A stretch of DNA of 41,589 nucleotides from Acidobacteriota bacterium (GCA_021819585.1 JAKAQS010000006.1:1-41589), one strand, 5' to 3'. Shown: positions 9,014 to 17,029, counted from the first letter of the stretch. Made by a program: numbers and translations. Notes: a model not told the origin generated them from the letters alone.

Positions 9014-9212
9014 GGCAAGACCTTATCAGAGCCAGGCAGGATCGACCGCCCGCGAGATCTGCCTGCGGACGGATTCCGGAGAACGGAATGTCGACCAGAG
9101 AGAGGAAACGCCATTTCGCAGACGCCCGATCCCTCCTATGCTCAAGCTGATTCCACCGCGGCTGCACCGGCAGATCTCCCACAAGCCATATGTGCGCAAA
9201 GAGTGGGAAAGG
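9014..9212. promoter_or_regulatory. Divergent control region, GH29 / racemase-family gene
   Basis: 199 bases between divergent starts if the racemase-like gene begins at 9213. A plus-strand -10-like TATGCT at 9137-9142 has only a poor -35 (TTTCGC, 16 bases upstream). No clear operator palindrome was seen. Confidence 0.3.
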
Positions 9213-9920
9213 ATGCGCGCCTTGCCGATCGATTCTGTCCCTACGCTAGCATTACTTCACACCAGCCCCTCGGTGGCACCTGTCTTCAGCGGGCTCTGCC
9301 AGAAGCATCTGCCCGAGTTCAGGATCTTTCACATGGCGGACGAGAGCCTGATTCAGGAGACGATGCGCGCCGGAAGGTTGCGTAAATCGACGGCGCGGCG
9401 GGTGGTGAACCACGTTGGATCGGCAGTAGAGGCCGGAGCCGATGCGGTGCTGGTCACCTGTTCTTCCATCGGACAGGCCACACGCATCGCGCAGCAGCTC
9501 TTTGATTTGCCCATCTTGCGCGTCGATGAGGCGATGGCCGAAGCCGCGGTGCGCCAAGCCTGCGTTATTGGAGTAGCGGCCACGGTGCGCACCACGCTGG
9601 ACCCCACGCTGGCTCTGCTCCGCGAGAAGGCGCAAGAAGCGGGCAGAGAGGTGAAGCTGGTAGAGTGTCTGAGTGAAGCCGCCTTTCCGGCCATTCTTGC
9701 CGGAGACACGGCGAAACACGACGCTCTGGTGTCCAAGGCATTGCTCGAAGAGCTTCAGGGAGTGGATCTGATCGTGCTGGCTCAAGCCTCCATGGCGCGC
9801 GTGGTGGATGGTCTCCCGGCGGGAGCATTGCGGGTTCCGGTTCTCACCAGCCCGGAGCTGGCAGTGCTGCGCGCAAGGCAGGCGCTGCAGTCGCTGGGGC
9901 AGGCAGAGGCCGGCGATTGA
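9213..9920 (+). CDS. Asp/Glu/hydantoin racemase-superfamily enzyme
   Basis: 235 residues from ATG at 9213. Features: TLALLHTSPSVAPVF at the N-terminus, AVLVTCSSIGQATR (first catalytic-type Cys followed by Ser/Ser), ACVIGVAATVRTTLDPT and LIVLAQASMARVVDGL, where the second Cys of true racemases appears replaced by Ala-Ser. The superfamily uses one or two cysteines for proton transfer in racemisation, isomerisation or decarboxylation. Loss of the second Cys argues against a classical amino-acid racemase. The frame is open back to 9012 (two bases into the GH29 start), but those residues are Arg/Pro-rich and unlike the family; 9138 is another possible ATG. Coupled to the MFS gene by a TTGA overlap, suggesting it acts on the imported compound. 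Substrate unknown. Confidence 0.7.
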   Translation: MRALPIDSVPTLALLHTSPSVAPVFSGLCQKHLPEFRIFHMADESLIQETMRAGRLRKSTARRVVNHVGSAVEAGADAVLVTCSSIGQATRIAQQLFDLPILRVDEAMAEAAVRQACVIGVAATVRTTLDPTLALLREKAQEAGREVKLVECLSEAAFPAILAGDTAKHDALVSKALLEELQGVDLIVLAQASMARVVDGLPAGALRVPVLTSPELAVLRARQALQSLGQAEAGD

Positions 9921-11197
9921 AGCAGCGGGGCTGGAGGCAGAGGCACTGGGTTCTGACGCTCCTGGGGCTGCTTTCTGTCCTCACCTTTCTTGACCGCCTT
10001 GCGATTGCAGTAGCCGCTCCAGGCATTGAGCGAGAGCTGCATATTGCTCCACAGGCCTGGGGTTGGATCCTGAGCGCTTACGTGCTGGCAAACGGATTGT
10101 TCGAGATGCCCTCCGGAGCGATGGGCGACCGGCATGGCCAGCGCGGCGAGTTGACCCGGATCGTCACCTGGTGGTCAGGCTTTACCGCGCTGACGGGTTG
10201 GTGCCGTGGATTCTGGCAACTGCTGAGCGTGCGGTTTCTGTTTGGCATGGGCGCGGCTGGGGCCTATCCCAACGCCGCCGGAGTGATCGCGCGCTGGTTC
10301 CCTCCGCGAGAGCGGGCTCGCAGCCAGGGCGTGGTATGGGCAGCGAGCCGACTGGGCGGCGTGCTGGCGCCGCTGCTGATTGTCCCGGTGGAGAGGTACT
10401 GGGGCTGGCGGGCGGTGTTCAAGCTGCTCGGCGCGATGGGCGTAGCGTGGGCAGCGGTGTGGTACACGCGCTTTCGCAACCATCCCGCAGAGCACCCCGG
10501 GATCCATGCGGAAGAACTGGAGGAGATTGGAGAGTCCCAGACGCATGGCGCACACTCGATTCCCTGGCGGCGGCTACTGGAGTCGCGGCAGCTTTGGCTG
10601 CTGGCGCCGGCCTACGGCTGCTACGGATGTGGAAGCTGGTTCTACTTCTCATGGTTTCCGGTGTGGATGGTGCATACCGCCCATCTTTCATTGAACGGCG
10701 TTCTGCTCGCGTCCTTGCCCTTCGCCATGGGGGTTGTGGGCAACCTTGCGGGCGGTGAGCTGGCCGATTGGCTGGTGCTGCGCTGGGGCGCGCGGTCCGC
10801 TCTGCGCGCGATTCCAGCAGTTTGCCTCACCGTGACCGCAGCCCTGCTGTGCGCCATGGCGATCCTTCACGGCAAAGCCGCCACCGTAGTTCTCTCCAGC
10901 CTGGGCTTCGGCATGATGGATCTGATGCTGCCCTCCGCATGGGCCATGTGCATGGCGATCGGAAGGCAGTGGAGCGGAACCGCGACCGGCTTGATGAATA
11001 CCGCCGGACAGGCCGGCGGGTTCCTGGCCACGGTGGGCTTTGGCTACGTGATTCAAGCCACCGGCAGCTACAACGTGCCGCTGTTTCTCATCGCCGCCAT
11101 GGTGGCCATCGCGGCTCTGCTCTTCTCGCGCGTGGATGCCACCCAGGCAGTGGGAGACGACCCAGGTTTGCACCAGTCCGGGCAGGCAACCTGTTGA
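9917..11197 (+). CDS. MFS transporter, ACS/hexuronate-like organic anion importer
   Basis: 426 residues with 12 predicted membrane helices. The loop between helices 2 and 3 carries the MFS signature GAMGDRHGQRGELTR, and the first helix block LLGLLSVLTFLDRLAIAVAAPGIERE is typical of the anion:cation symporter (ACS) group that imports galactonate, glucarate and hexuronates. It starts at TTG 9917, overlapping the TGA of the racemase-like gene by 4 nt, with AGAGG about 8 nt upstream. The two genes form a small plus-strand operon set between two minus-strand blocks. Uptake of an uronate or aldonate released from pectin is plausible but inferred. It ends 18 bases before the convergent kinase gene; a 5-bp hairpin GCCGA-A-TCGGC fills that gap. 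Confidence 0.85.
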   Translation: MKQRGWRQRHWVLTLLGLLSVLTFLDRLAIAVAAPGIERELHIAPQAWGWILSAYVLANGLFEMPSGAMGDRHGQRGELTRIVTWWSGFTALTGWCRGFWQLLSVRFLFGMGAAGAYPNAAGVIARWFPPRERARSQGVVWAASRLGGVLAPLLIVPVERYWGWRAVFKLLGAMGVAWAAVWYTRFRNHPAEHPGIHAEELEEIGESQTHGAHSIPWRRLLESRQLWLLAPAYGCYGCGSWFYFSWFPVWMVHTAHLSLNGVLLASLPFAMGVVGNLAGGELADWLVLRWGARSALRAIPAVCLTVTAALLCAMAILHGKAATVVLSSLGFGMMDLMLPSAWAMCMAIGRQWSGTATGLMNTAGQAGGFLATVGFGYVIQATGSYNVPLFLIAAMVAIAALLFSRVDATQAVGDDPGLHQSGQATC

Positions 11198-11215
11198 GGC
11201 CGAATCGGCTGAAGA

Positions 11216-12508
11216 TTATCTTCCGTCACGTACACGAACCAGGAAGTCCTCTGGCCCGATCTGGCCGCCCTTGAGCACCACCTCCAGCCCATCCAGCGCG
11301 GAACCGGGGACGTGGAGGCGGCATAGCGGAGCACCCGGCGTGAGCGGCGCGGCAAAGGTAAGTGCTTTCGCCCCCAGACGGCGCACAGCGTGCGAGGCGG
11401 TGTCTCCTCCGGCGATCACTAGCCTGCGCACCCCGGAGCGCAGCAGCAGCTCACGTAGCAGCTCGCCCAGGGCGTGGCTTTGCTCCACGCCGTAGGCGCC
11501 GGCTCTGTCCGGTATGCCGAGCGCGGTGTAGAGCACAACGCTGCCGCCGCGCGCCAGCTCCTTCAGCGCCTTCTCCGCTTGTGGGGCCATGGTTGTTTCA
11601 GGACGCACACACCAGGCGCGGAAGCCCTTCCGCTGCGCTGCCTGAATCTGCCCCGCAGTGACCGGCGAACAGCTTCCGCTCAACACCAGCAGGTGGTCGA
11701 CTGCCGGCGGCGAGGCGAGATTTTCAGCGGAGCGGATGCCTTCCAGGCTCTGCCACAGCCGCAGCAGACCGTAAGTGAGCCCCGAAGAGCCAACGGCAAA
11801 GACCGGTTGAGCGGAGGCTTCCGCCCAGAGCAGCGCAGCCGACTTCCGGAGCGTCTCCTCATCCAGGCCGTCAAAGACGATGGCGCGCGCTCCCGCCTCG
11901 CGCACAGCTCGCAGCCGCTCCTCGCCGCCGCCGGAGCGCAGCGCAGGCAGATCGACGCTGCCTATCGGCAGGCTGGTCTGCCGGGCCAGATGCAGGCGCA
12001 GATCAGCCTCATCCATCGGCGTGACCGGATGACGGCTCATCGTAGGATGGCGGTCGATACGGTAGATTCCATCCCGCGCCTGAGCAAAGAGGTTACTGAA
12101 GAGAACGAAGCGGCCCAGATGCGGAGCCGCAGCCAGGATGGGAATCCAGGCTGACGCAAAAGCCTGCGCGCCCAGTTCCATGGCGCGTCCGATGCTGCCC
12201 GTGTGGGGCGCGCTGTCAAAGGTGGAGCAGACCTTGTAGTGATTGACCGGCGCGCCCAGAGATCGCATGGCGGCGAAGACCTTCGGCAGGTGCTCGTCCA
12301 TCCACTGCGGCGAGCGGCTGCGGCTCTCCCCGGCGATGCCGATGGCGCGGCAGTGGGCAAAGCCGGCCAACGCCGGCTCATCCGGCGGATCGGTGAACAG
12401 CACCGCCGGAACGTCATGCACCGCCAGCGCCTCCAGCACATCGGTTGAGCCGGTGAAGTCGTCACCGTACCATGTGTAAAGAAGCGCTTCAGAGGCAGAT
12501 CGGCTCAC
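11216..12508 (-). CDS. DUF1537 sugar-acid kinase partnered with the RuBisCO-like protein (OiaK-like)
   Basis: 430 residues from GTG at 12508, which overlaps the RLP stop (GTGA) with GGAGG 10 nt upstream; the frame is open further but only through the RLP gene. Motifs: WYGDDFTGSTDVLEAL (DDFTG at 16-20), VCSTFDSAPHTGSIG near 95, VLSGSCSPVTAGQ near 270 and the C-terminal nucleotide motif VIAGGDTASHAVRRLGA. Kinases of this type next to RLPs phosphorylate 3-oxo-isoapionate in the oxidative D-apiose pathway (OiaK, Carter et al. 2018). It differs strongly from the DUF1537 protein at 3330-4469, so the two probably use different acids. Substrate by analogy only: a 3-oxo or branched sugar acid, with the RLP acting on the phosphorylated product. 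Confidence 0.82.
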   Translation of the reverse strand: MSRSASEALLYTWYGDDFTGSTDVLEALAVHDVPAVLFTDPPDEPALAGFAHCRAIGIAGESRSRSPQWMDEHLPKVFAAMRSLGAPVNHYKVCSTFDSAPHTGSIGRAMELGAQAFASAWIPILAAAPHLGRFVLFSNLFAQARDGIYRIDRHPTMSRHPVTPMDEADLRLHLARQTSLPIGSVDLPALRSGGGEERLRAVREAGARAIVFDGLDEETLRKSAALLWAEASAQPVFAVGSSGLTYGLLRLWQSLEGIRSAENLASPPAVDHLLVLSGSCSPVTAGQIQAAQRKGFRAWCVRPETTMAPQAEKALKELARGGSVVLYTALGIPDRAGAYGVEQSHALGELLRELLLRSGVRRLVIAGGDTASHAVRRLGAKALTFAAPLTPGAPLCRLHVPGSALDGLEVVLKGGQIGPEDFLVRVRDGR

Positions 12509-13791
12509 GAGGCGAAAGCCTCCAGTGCCGCTCGCAACTCCGCGTGTTCGACTGCGTACTGCTGGAGCGAGACGCCGGCCGCGGCTGCCTCCCATGCCTG
12601 GCGCAGGCTGCGGACCCCAGCCGCGGATCCCTGTGGATGGGCCAGAATTCCACCTCCGCAGGCGTAGATGAGATCCACGCTTCCGGAAGAGCCGTCGCCG
12701 AGGGCGCGAAAGGTTTCGGGAACCTGACCCACCGACTGGCCAGAGGAGAAGACCGGCATCACTTCACAGCCGGCGTGTGGGGCCTGGAACATGGGGGTAA
12801 GACACTCGCGCGCCGAGGCGATGACGCTCGCGTCCTCCTCGCAGAACTTGTTGCGGAGACCGTTGACGTGGACGTGGTCGATGCCGGCCAGACGCCAGAA
12901 CTTCTGATAAGCGATGAAGCTCATCCCGGTGGCGTGCGAGCGGCTGAACATGCCCCAGCCGTTACGGTGGCCGTGTATGGCAAGCTGCGCGTGACGGCGC
13001 AGCGCGGTGAGAGCCGGCAGGCCGATGCTGTTCAGGCTCACCATCACGCACGTGCCGCCTTCGGCCAGCACCAGATCGTGGCGCTGGAGCATCTGGTCAA
13101 TCTCGCCGGTGATATTGGCCGCATACATGGGCATCTTGCCGGTCTTTTGCGCAACCTGCCTCAGTGCGCGCAACACAGCGGGCACACGCTGGTCAAAGCG
13201 ACAGTGGGGGCCGTCCGCCTGCAGCTCATCATCCTTGAGGAAGTCGACGCCGGCCTCGGCGAGCATCTTAGCCTGCGCCGCCGTCTGCTTCGGCGTCATG
13301 CCCACGCTGGGTTTCAGAATGGCGCCGATCACCGGCCTGCCGTACACACCGGTAAGGCGCCGGGTTCCAGCCACGCCGAACTGCGGCCCCGGATATCTCT
13401 CCAGAAATGCCGGGGGCAGCGTGACGTCCAGCAGTTTGAGCCCCGAAAACGGCTTGAGTTCGAAGAGATTGCCGGCCACCGTGGCGAGCAGATTGGGCAG
13501 CGACGGCCCCATGTTCTCCAGCGGCCAGAAGAGCGTGACCTCAGCGGTGCGGCGCGTGATGGGGCCGGAGTGCGCCTTGGGAACGCAAGAGCCGGAAAGC
13601 GACGGGCTCTCCACCAAGCCCGTTTCGACAATCTGCTCAACCCGCGCTGCATAGCGCTCGCGGAGTTCGTCGGTTTCACCCGGTACGCGCACGAAAGTTC
13701 CGGTAGACTGCTCTCCGGCCATGATGGCCGCGGCATCCTCCAGCGGATAGGCTGTCTCGATCCAATATCGGGCATACACGCGCTGCTTCAT
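12505..13791 (-). CDS. RuBisCO-like protein (RLP), candidate 3-oxo sugar-acid phosphate decarboxylase
   Basis: 428 residues from ATG at 13791 (GGAGA about 5 nt upstream). RuBisCO large-subunit fold: N-domain with ENMGPSLPNLLATVAGN near 92, then the barrel. By hand alignment Lys160 in AILKP matches RuBisCO K175; the carbamylated Lys and metal acids are kept in FLKDDE (Lys186, Asp188, Glu189); HR at 275-276 and DHVH at 305-308 match the substrate histidines. RuBisCO K177 is Ser162, and loop 6 reads SSGQSVGQ at 349-356 with no K334, so CO2 fixation is not expected. RLPs beside DUF1537 kinases decarboxylate 3-oxo-isoapionate 4-phosphate (OiaC) or act as transcarboxylase/hydrolase (OiaX). The GTGA overlap with such a kinase supports that class of reaction. 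Confidence 0.88.
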   Translation of the reverse strand: MKQRVYARYWIETAYPLEDAAAIMAGEQSTGTFVRVPGETDELRERYAARVEQIVETGLVESPSLSGSCVPKAHSGPITRRTAEVTLFWPLENMGPSLPNLLATVAGNLFELKPFSGLKLLDVTLPPAFLERYPGPQFGVAGTRRLTGVYGRPVIGAILKPSVGMTPKQTAAQAKMLAEAGVDFLKDDELQADGPHCRFDQRVPAVLRALRQVAQKTGKMPMYAANITGEIDQMLQRHDLVLAEGGTCVMVSLNSIGLPALTALRRHAQLAIHGHRNGWGMFSRSHATGMSFIAYQKFWRLAGIDHVHVNGLRNKFCEEDASVIASARECLTPMFQAPHAGCEVMPVFSSGQSVGQVPETFRALGDGSSGSVDLIYACGGGILAHPQGSAAGVRSLRQAWEAAAAGVSLQQYAVEHAELRAALEAFAS

Positions 13792-13834
13792 ACTTCTCCG
13801 ATCCATTCTTTGCTCTGCGTTGCAGGCAGTCCGC

Positions 13835-15640
13835 TCAGGCCCGATCAAAGTACATGGCGTAGGTCTCGTCGCGAACCTGAAAGAAGGGCGCAAAGGTGCG
13901 CGACCCTGCCGCGAGAAGCGTGGGGGCGTGAGCCACCGGCTGCAGTTTGCCCATGTCCAGCGGCGAAGAGCCACGGGCAGGAGCAGCTTTGGGGTTGCGC
14001 TCCACGTAGACCAGGGGTCCGCGCAGCACAGCCGCGGTGCGCGGATGCAGATCGTCGATCGGCTCAGTGCGAAGGGACAAGGGCCACTCCAGCTCGACCA
14101 CATCGCCATCCGTCCAGGTGCGGGCAAGCGTCGCGAATCCGCGCCGCATGTTGGACGGGACCACGTTGCCGTTCACCCTTACCCGCGGAGCGCTCTGCGA
14201 CCAGGACGGAGTGCGCAACTGGAGGGTGAAGGCGACCGGCCGACCGCAGGCCACCGTGAGCTGAACCGCGCCTTGCAGCGGATAGAGCGTCTTCTGCTCC
14301 AGCATCACCGAAGCGCCTCCCTGCTGCCAGTACACCCGCGAGGGGGCGTAGAGGATGACGGCGATGCCGCCGGCGGAGCGAAAGTAAATATCCTTCACGT
14401 AATCGGCGACGCCCTGCACCAGCGTGCCGGAGCAGCAAGGCCATCTCTGCGGGTAGTATCCTTTGCGAGCCTGAGCGTTGTAGCTGGAGTAGTAGAAGTA
14501 ATCTCCCTGCCCATCCGGATCCTTGGCGGCCAGAAGACCGTTGTAGGCTACCCGCTCCAGGCCATCGCCATATTGAGCTTCGCCCGTGGCGCAGAGCAGA
14601 TAGCGCGCCAGCTTGATGGCGGCATAGCTCCCGCAAGGAGTCTCAAAGTGGTCGTGAGTGGAGAAGAGGCTGGCGTAGAGCAGCCCCTTGCCGGGTTCGA
14701 CGAACAGCTCATCCGGTCCCCATCCACCGGTGGCATACTGCTGACCGTCGCGCAGGAGATTCCAGGCGTTGCGCATGGTGCGCAGATACTTCTCTTCGCC
14801 CAACACAAGGCGCGCCTTGCCGGCCGAGCTGAGCGCGATGACATGGCTGTACGCATGACGCCCAGGCAGAACATCCATCCCTTGGGCGAGCGGATCAAAG
14901 AACTCCCGGTCCAGCAGATAGGCCTTGGCACGCTGCAGAAGAGCCTGATCCCCGGTGAGATCATGGGCCGTAAACAGGTTCTCGGGAAGCACATAGGTCT
15001 CATCGTAGGGGGGATCTCTTCTGCCGATGCGATCGCGGCCGCGCACGGGGAGATAAGGCAGCGCCCCGGAAAAGACCCGAGGAATCAGCGCGCGCGCCGG
15101 CTCCAGGCCGCTCAGGCGAAAGGCGTCGATGAGCCCGATCAGATGCTTGTCCAGGATGTAGCAAGGCCAGAGATTCGCCGCGTTGGGTGCGGCGAAGACC
15201 CGGTTGCCGTTGCCCAGCGTGAGCGCAAAACCCTCCAGCAGCGCCCACACCTTGGCATGACAGGCCGCATCGCCGGTGGTGCGGCCGATGCGCGCCAGGC
15301 CGGAGACATACTGGCCAAGCGCGTGGCCGGGCACAAAGCCATTGCGTCCATACCATCCCCCCATAGGGGCTCCCGGAGCGGGCAAACCCGCGCCTTCTCG
15401 GTAGACCCGAAGCAGGCGATCATTCTCCAGGCCGAGATAGGCGGCATGGATCCGGTCGTACTGCTGTTTGAGCGGACCGCCGGTTAGCTCCACCGCGCCA
15501 TAGTCGAACTCCTCAAGCTCCTGGGAGACCGCGGGGGCAGGCGCGCTGTTCAGCGGCGCGGGCGAGCAAACCCCAGATCCTTGCGCGAGGGCAGCAGCCG
15601 CGCCGGCCAGAAACTCTCTTCGTGTGACGGGGCGCTGCAT
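13835..15640 (-). CDS. GH127/DUF1680-type beta-L-arabinofuranosidase-like hydrolase, Tat-exported
   Basis: 601 residues from ATG at 15640. MQRPVTRREFLAGAAAALAQ is a twin-arginine signal. The body is the DUF1680 (alpha/alpha)6 fold, with DHFETPCGSY (Glu333, Cys336) and RWPCCSGTL (Cys402-Cys403). In the founding GH127 enzyme HypBA1 a Glu and three Cys bind zinc, and one Cys is the nucleophile; here Glu and Cys are spaced ExxC rather than ExC, a small difference within the wider family. GH127 and relatives release beta-L-arabinofuranose, and one member acts in RG-II breakdown. It sits between the regulator (56-base gap) and the RLP (43-base gap), which ties this glycosidase to the RLP pathway. 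Exact sugar specificity is uncertain. Confidence 0.85.
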   Translation of the reverse strand: MQRPVTRREFLAGAAAALAQGSGVCSPAPLNSAPAPAVSQELEEFDYGAVELTGGPLKQQYDRIHAAYLGLENDRLLRVYREGAGLPAPGAPMGGWYGRNGFVPGHALGQYVSGLARIGRTTGDAACHAKVWALLEGFALTLGNGNRVFAAPNAANLWPCYILDKHLIGLIDAFRLSGLEPARALIPRVFSGALPYLPVRGRDRIGRRDPPYDETYVLPENLFTAHDLTGDQALLQRAKAYLLDREFFDPLAQGMDVLPGRHAYSHVIALSSAGKARLVLGEEKYLRTMRNAWNLLRDGQQYATGGWGPDELFVEPGKGLLYASLFSTHDHFETPCGSYAAIKLARYLLCATGEAQYGDGLERVAYNGLLAAKDPDGQGDYFYYSSYNAQARKGYYPQRWPCCSGTLVQGVADYVKDIYFRSAGGIAVILYAPSRVYWQQGGASVMLEQKTLYPLQGAVQLTVACGRPVAFTLQLRTPSWSQSAPRVRVNGNVVPSNMRRGFATLARTWTDGDVVELEWPLSLRTEPIDDLHPRTAAVLRGPLVYVERNPKAAPARGSSPLDMGKLQPVAHAPTLLAAGSRTFAPFFQVRDETYAMYFDRA

Positions 15641-15696
15641 TGGCGTCTTCTGTTCCTCCCTCTCAGAGTAGAAGCGGGAACATCGTCCGGAAAGCC

Positions 15697-16950
15697 TCAA
15701 GCATGGGCGGCACGCTGATTCCGGGATGCGGAATCAACTCTACCCAGCAGCGAACTCCTCCTGATTCCGGGACCGTCGGCTTCGTCCAGGGGATAGATGA
15801 GATCGACGTTGCGCGGGGTAAGAAGCTGATGCTTGACGAAGACGGTGGCGGGAACCGGCTTGTGCTGGAGGATGTTCAAGGCCAGCGCCATGAGCTCATC
15901 GCCGTAGCGTTCGGGAAAATAGGCCACGGACCCCACCAGCCGAGTGCCGGGGCGGCGCAGCTCGGTGCGCGCTCCGCGCAGCGCATTTTGACCCATGATC
16001 GCGCAGAGATGCGCCGCACCCGCTTCTTCAAAGGCGCGCAACGCGGCCAGCGCGCAAATATCATTCACCGCGCCAACCAGGGTCCTGCGCGTACCGCGGC
16101 GGCGCAGGAACTTGCGCAGCACCTCCAGCACTTGCTCAAACGTGCCCCGGCCGTTCAAGCGAACCAGAGGGGTGTTGACGATCCCCGGAAGTTCGCCTCG
16201 CAAGCCATCCACCAGACCCGCGCTGCGCAGCTCCAGCAACGAACCTGCGATGGGCAGATCCAGCAGCACCAGTTGATCCACCTGGCCCTCCCAGTGATCG
16301 CGCGTCCAGCGGCCCAGAGCGCGTCCTCCCATCATTCCGGCCTTGTAGTTGTCCGCTCCAAAGTAGGTTGCTCCGGGGTGCGGAACTTCAATGGCGATCA
16401 CGGGCGTATCAGCGGCAAGAAACTTGGAGGCGATGACCGGAGCCACGCGCTCGTAGGTCTGAAACTCCAGCACCAGATCCACCTGTTCCCGGATCATGGC
16501 GTCGGCGTTGCGCAGGGCCTCGCGGGCGCTGTAGCGGTTATTGAAGGTCACCAACTGGACGTGCTCGCGAGCCGCGGCCGTCACCACGCCGCGCGTCACC
16601 TCGCGCGCAAACTCGGTATCGCCCTGCGTGGCAAAGCCGATGCGAAACGGCCGCGTGGAGACCGGGCCGAAGCTGTTGCGGTACACTCCCGCGCTGACCC
16701 GTTCGATCAGCCCTCCGTGAATCAGCGTCCGCAGCAGACGGAAGCAGGTGGTCTTGGGCAGATGCGTGCGCTCCATCACCTCGGTCAACGGCAGTTCCTC
16801 GCCGAGATGCCGAAAGGCCTTGAGCACCTCGCAGGCCCGCAGCACGGTCTGCGATTCGTTGCGGTCCCCTTTTCGCTCCCCGCCGCGCGTGGCCTGCTCC
16901 TTGCCAGGCGGATCGATAAGGTCAAAGTCGTCTTGTGAATGTCTGGCCAT
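15697..16950 (-). CDS. Chimeric regulator: IclR-type winged HTH fused to a type-1 periplasmic-binding sugar sensor
   Basis: 417 residues from ATG at 16950 (GGGAG 6 nt upstream). Residues 34-94 are an IclR N-terminal winged helix (TVLRACEVLKAF, LTEVMERTHLPKTTCFRLLR, GGLIER). From about residue 102 the protein changes to a type-1 periplasmic-binding fold (PFRIGFATQGDTEFAREVTRG, IREQVDLVLEFQ, DTPVIAIEVPHPGATYFGADN), as in LacI-type effector domains, instead of the usual IclR_C domain. No signal peptide, so it is cytosolic and should bind a sugar. Encoded inside the GH43/GH78/GH127/RLP/kinase group and preceded by a promoter with palindromes, it probably autoregulates and controls GH127-RLP-kinase. 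Residues 1-33 are charged and unlike either domain. Confidence 0.85.
   Translation of the reverse strand: MARHSQDDFDLIDPPGKEQATRGGERKGDRNESQTVLRACEVLKAFRHLGEELPLTEVMERTHLPKTTCFRLLRTLIHGGLIERVSAGVYRNSFGPVSTRPFRIGFATQGDTEFAREVTRGVVTAAAREHVQLVTFNNRYSAREALRNADAMIREQVDLVLEFQTYERVAPVIASKFLAADTPVIAIEVPHPGATYFGADNYKAGMMGGRALGRWTRDHWEGQVDQLVLLDLPIAGSLLELRSAGLVDGLRGELPGIVNTPLVRLNGRGTFEQVLEVLRKFLRRRGTRRTLVGAVNDICALAALRAFEEAGAAHLCAIMGQNALRGARTELRRPGTRLVGSVAYFPERYGDELMALALNILQHKPVPATVFVKHQLLTPRNVDLIYPLDEADGPGIRRSSLLGRVDSASRNQRAAHA
15715..15772. repeat. Repeated CTGATTCCGGGA element with an inverted repeat
   Basis: CTGATTCCGGGA occurs at 15715-15726 and again at 15761-15772. The first copy is part of a perfect inverted repeat, TGATTCC (15716-15722) and GGAATCA (15730-15736). 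Both lie in the 3' end of the regulator gene, upstream of the GH127 start, and could be operator half-sites or chance within coding sequence. Confidence 0.35.
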
Positions 16951-17001
16951 GGTGTCTCCCGTGGCTTGCAAGAGTTGCGATCTGCAGCTCCGAGACAACA
17001 C

Positions 17002-17029
17002 CCTATATTCTGTTTTGCGGAATTGGCAA
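17002..17029 (-). promoter_or_regulatory. Promoter of the chimeric regulator gene
   Basis: On the minus strand TTGCCA (17029-17024) and TATAGG (17007-17002) are separated by 16 bases, about 50 bases before the regulator start codon. The -35 lies inside the palindrome described separately, so binding there would block polymerase. Confidence 0.45.

Noticed and set aside
9012-9212. Upstream extension of the racemase-like gene to 9012
   Set aside because: It would overlap the GH29 start, is Arg/Pro-rich and adds 67 residues absent from the family.
12509-12595. N-terminal extension of the second DUF1537 kinase to 12595
   Set aside because: It runs inside the RLP gene; the GTG at 12508 with an upstream GGAGG gives a family-like N-terminus.
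12505-13791. Calling the RLP a carbon-fixing RuBisCO
   Set aside because: The loop-6 lysine and K177 are missing and no phosphoribulokinase or small subunit is nearby.
12472-15487. Two long plus-strand frames (585 and 555 residues) opposite RLP and GH127
   Set aside because: They mirror well-supported genes, have no ribosome sites or recognisable domains, and show the skewed composition of antisense frames.
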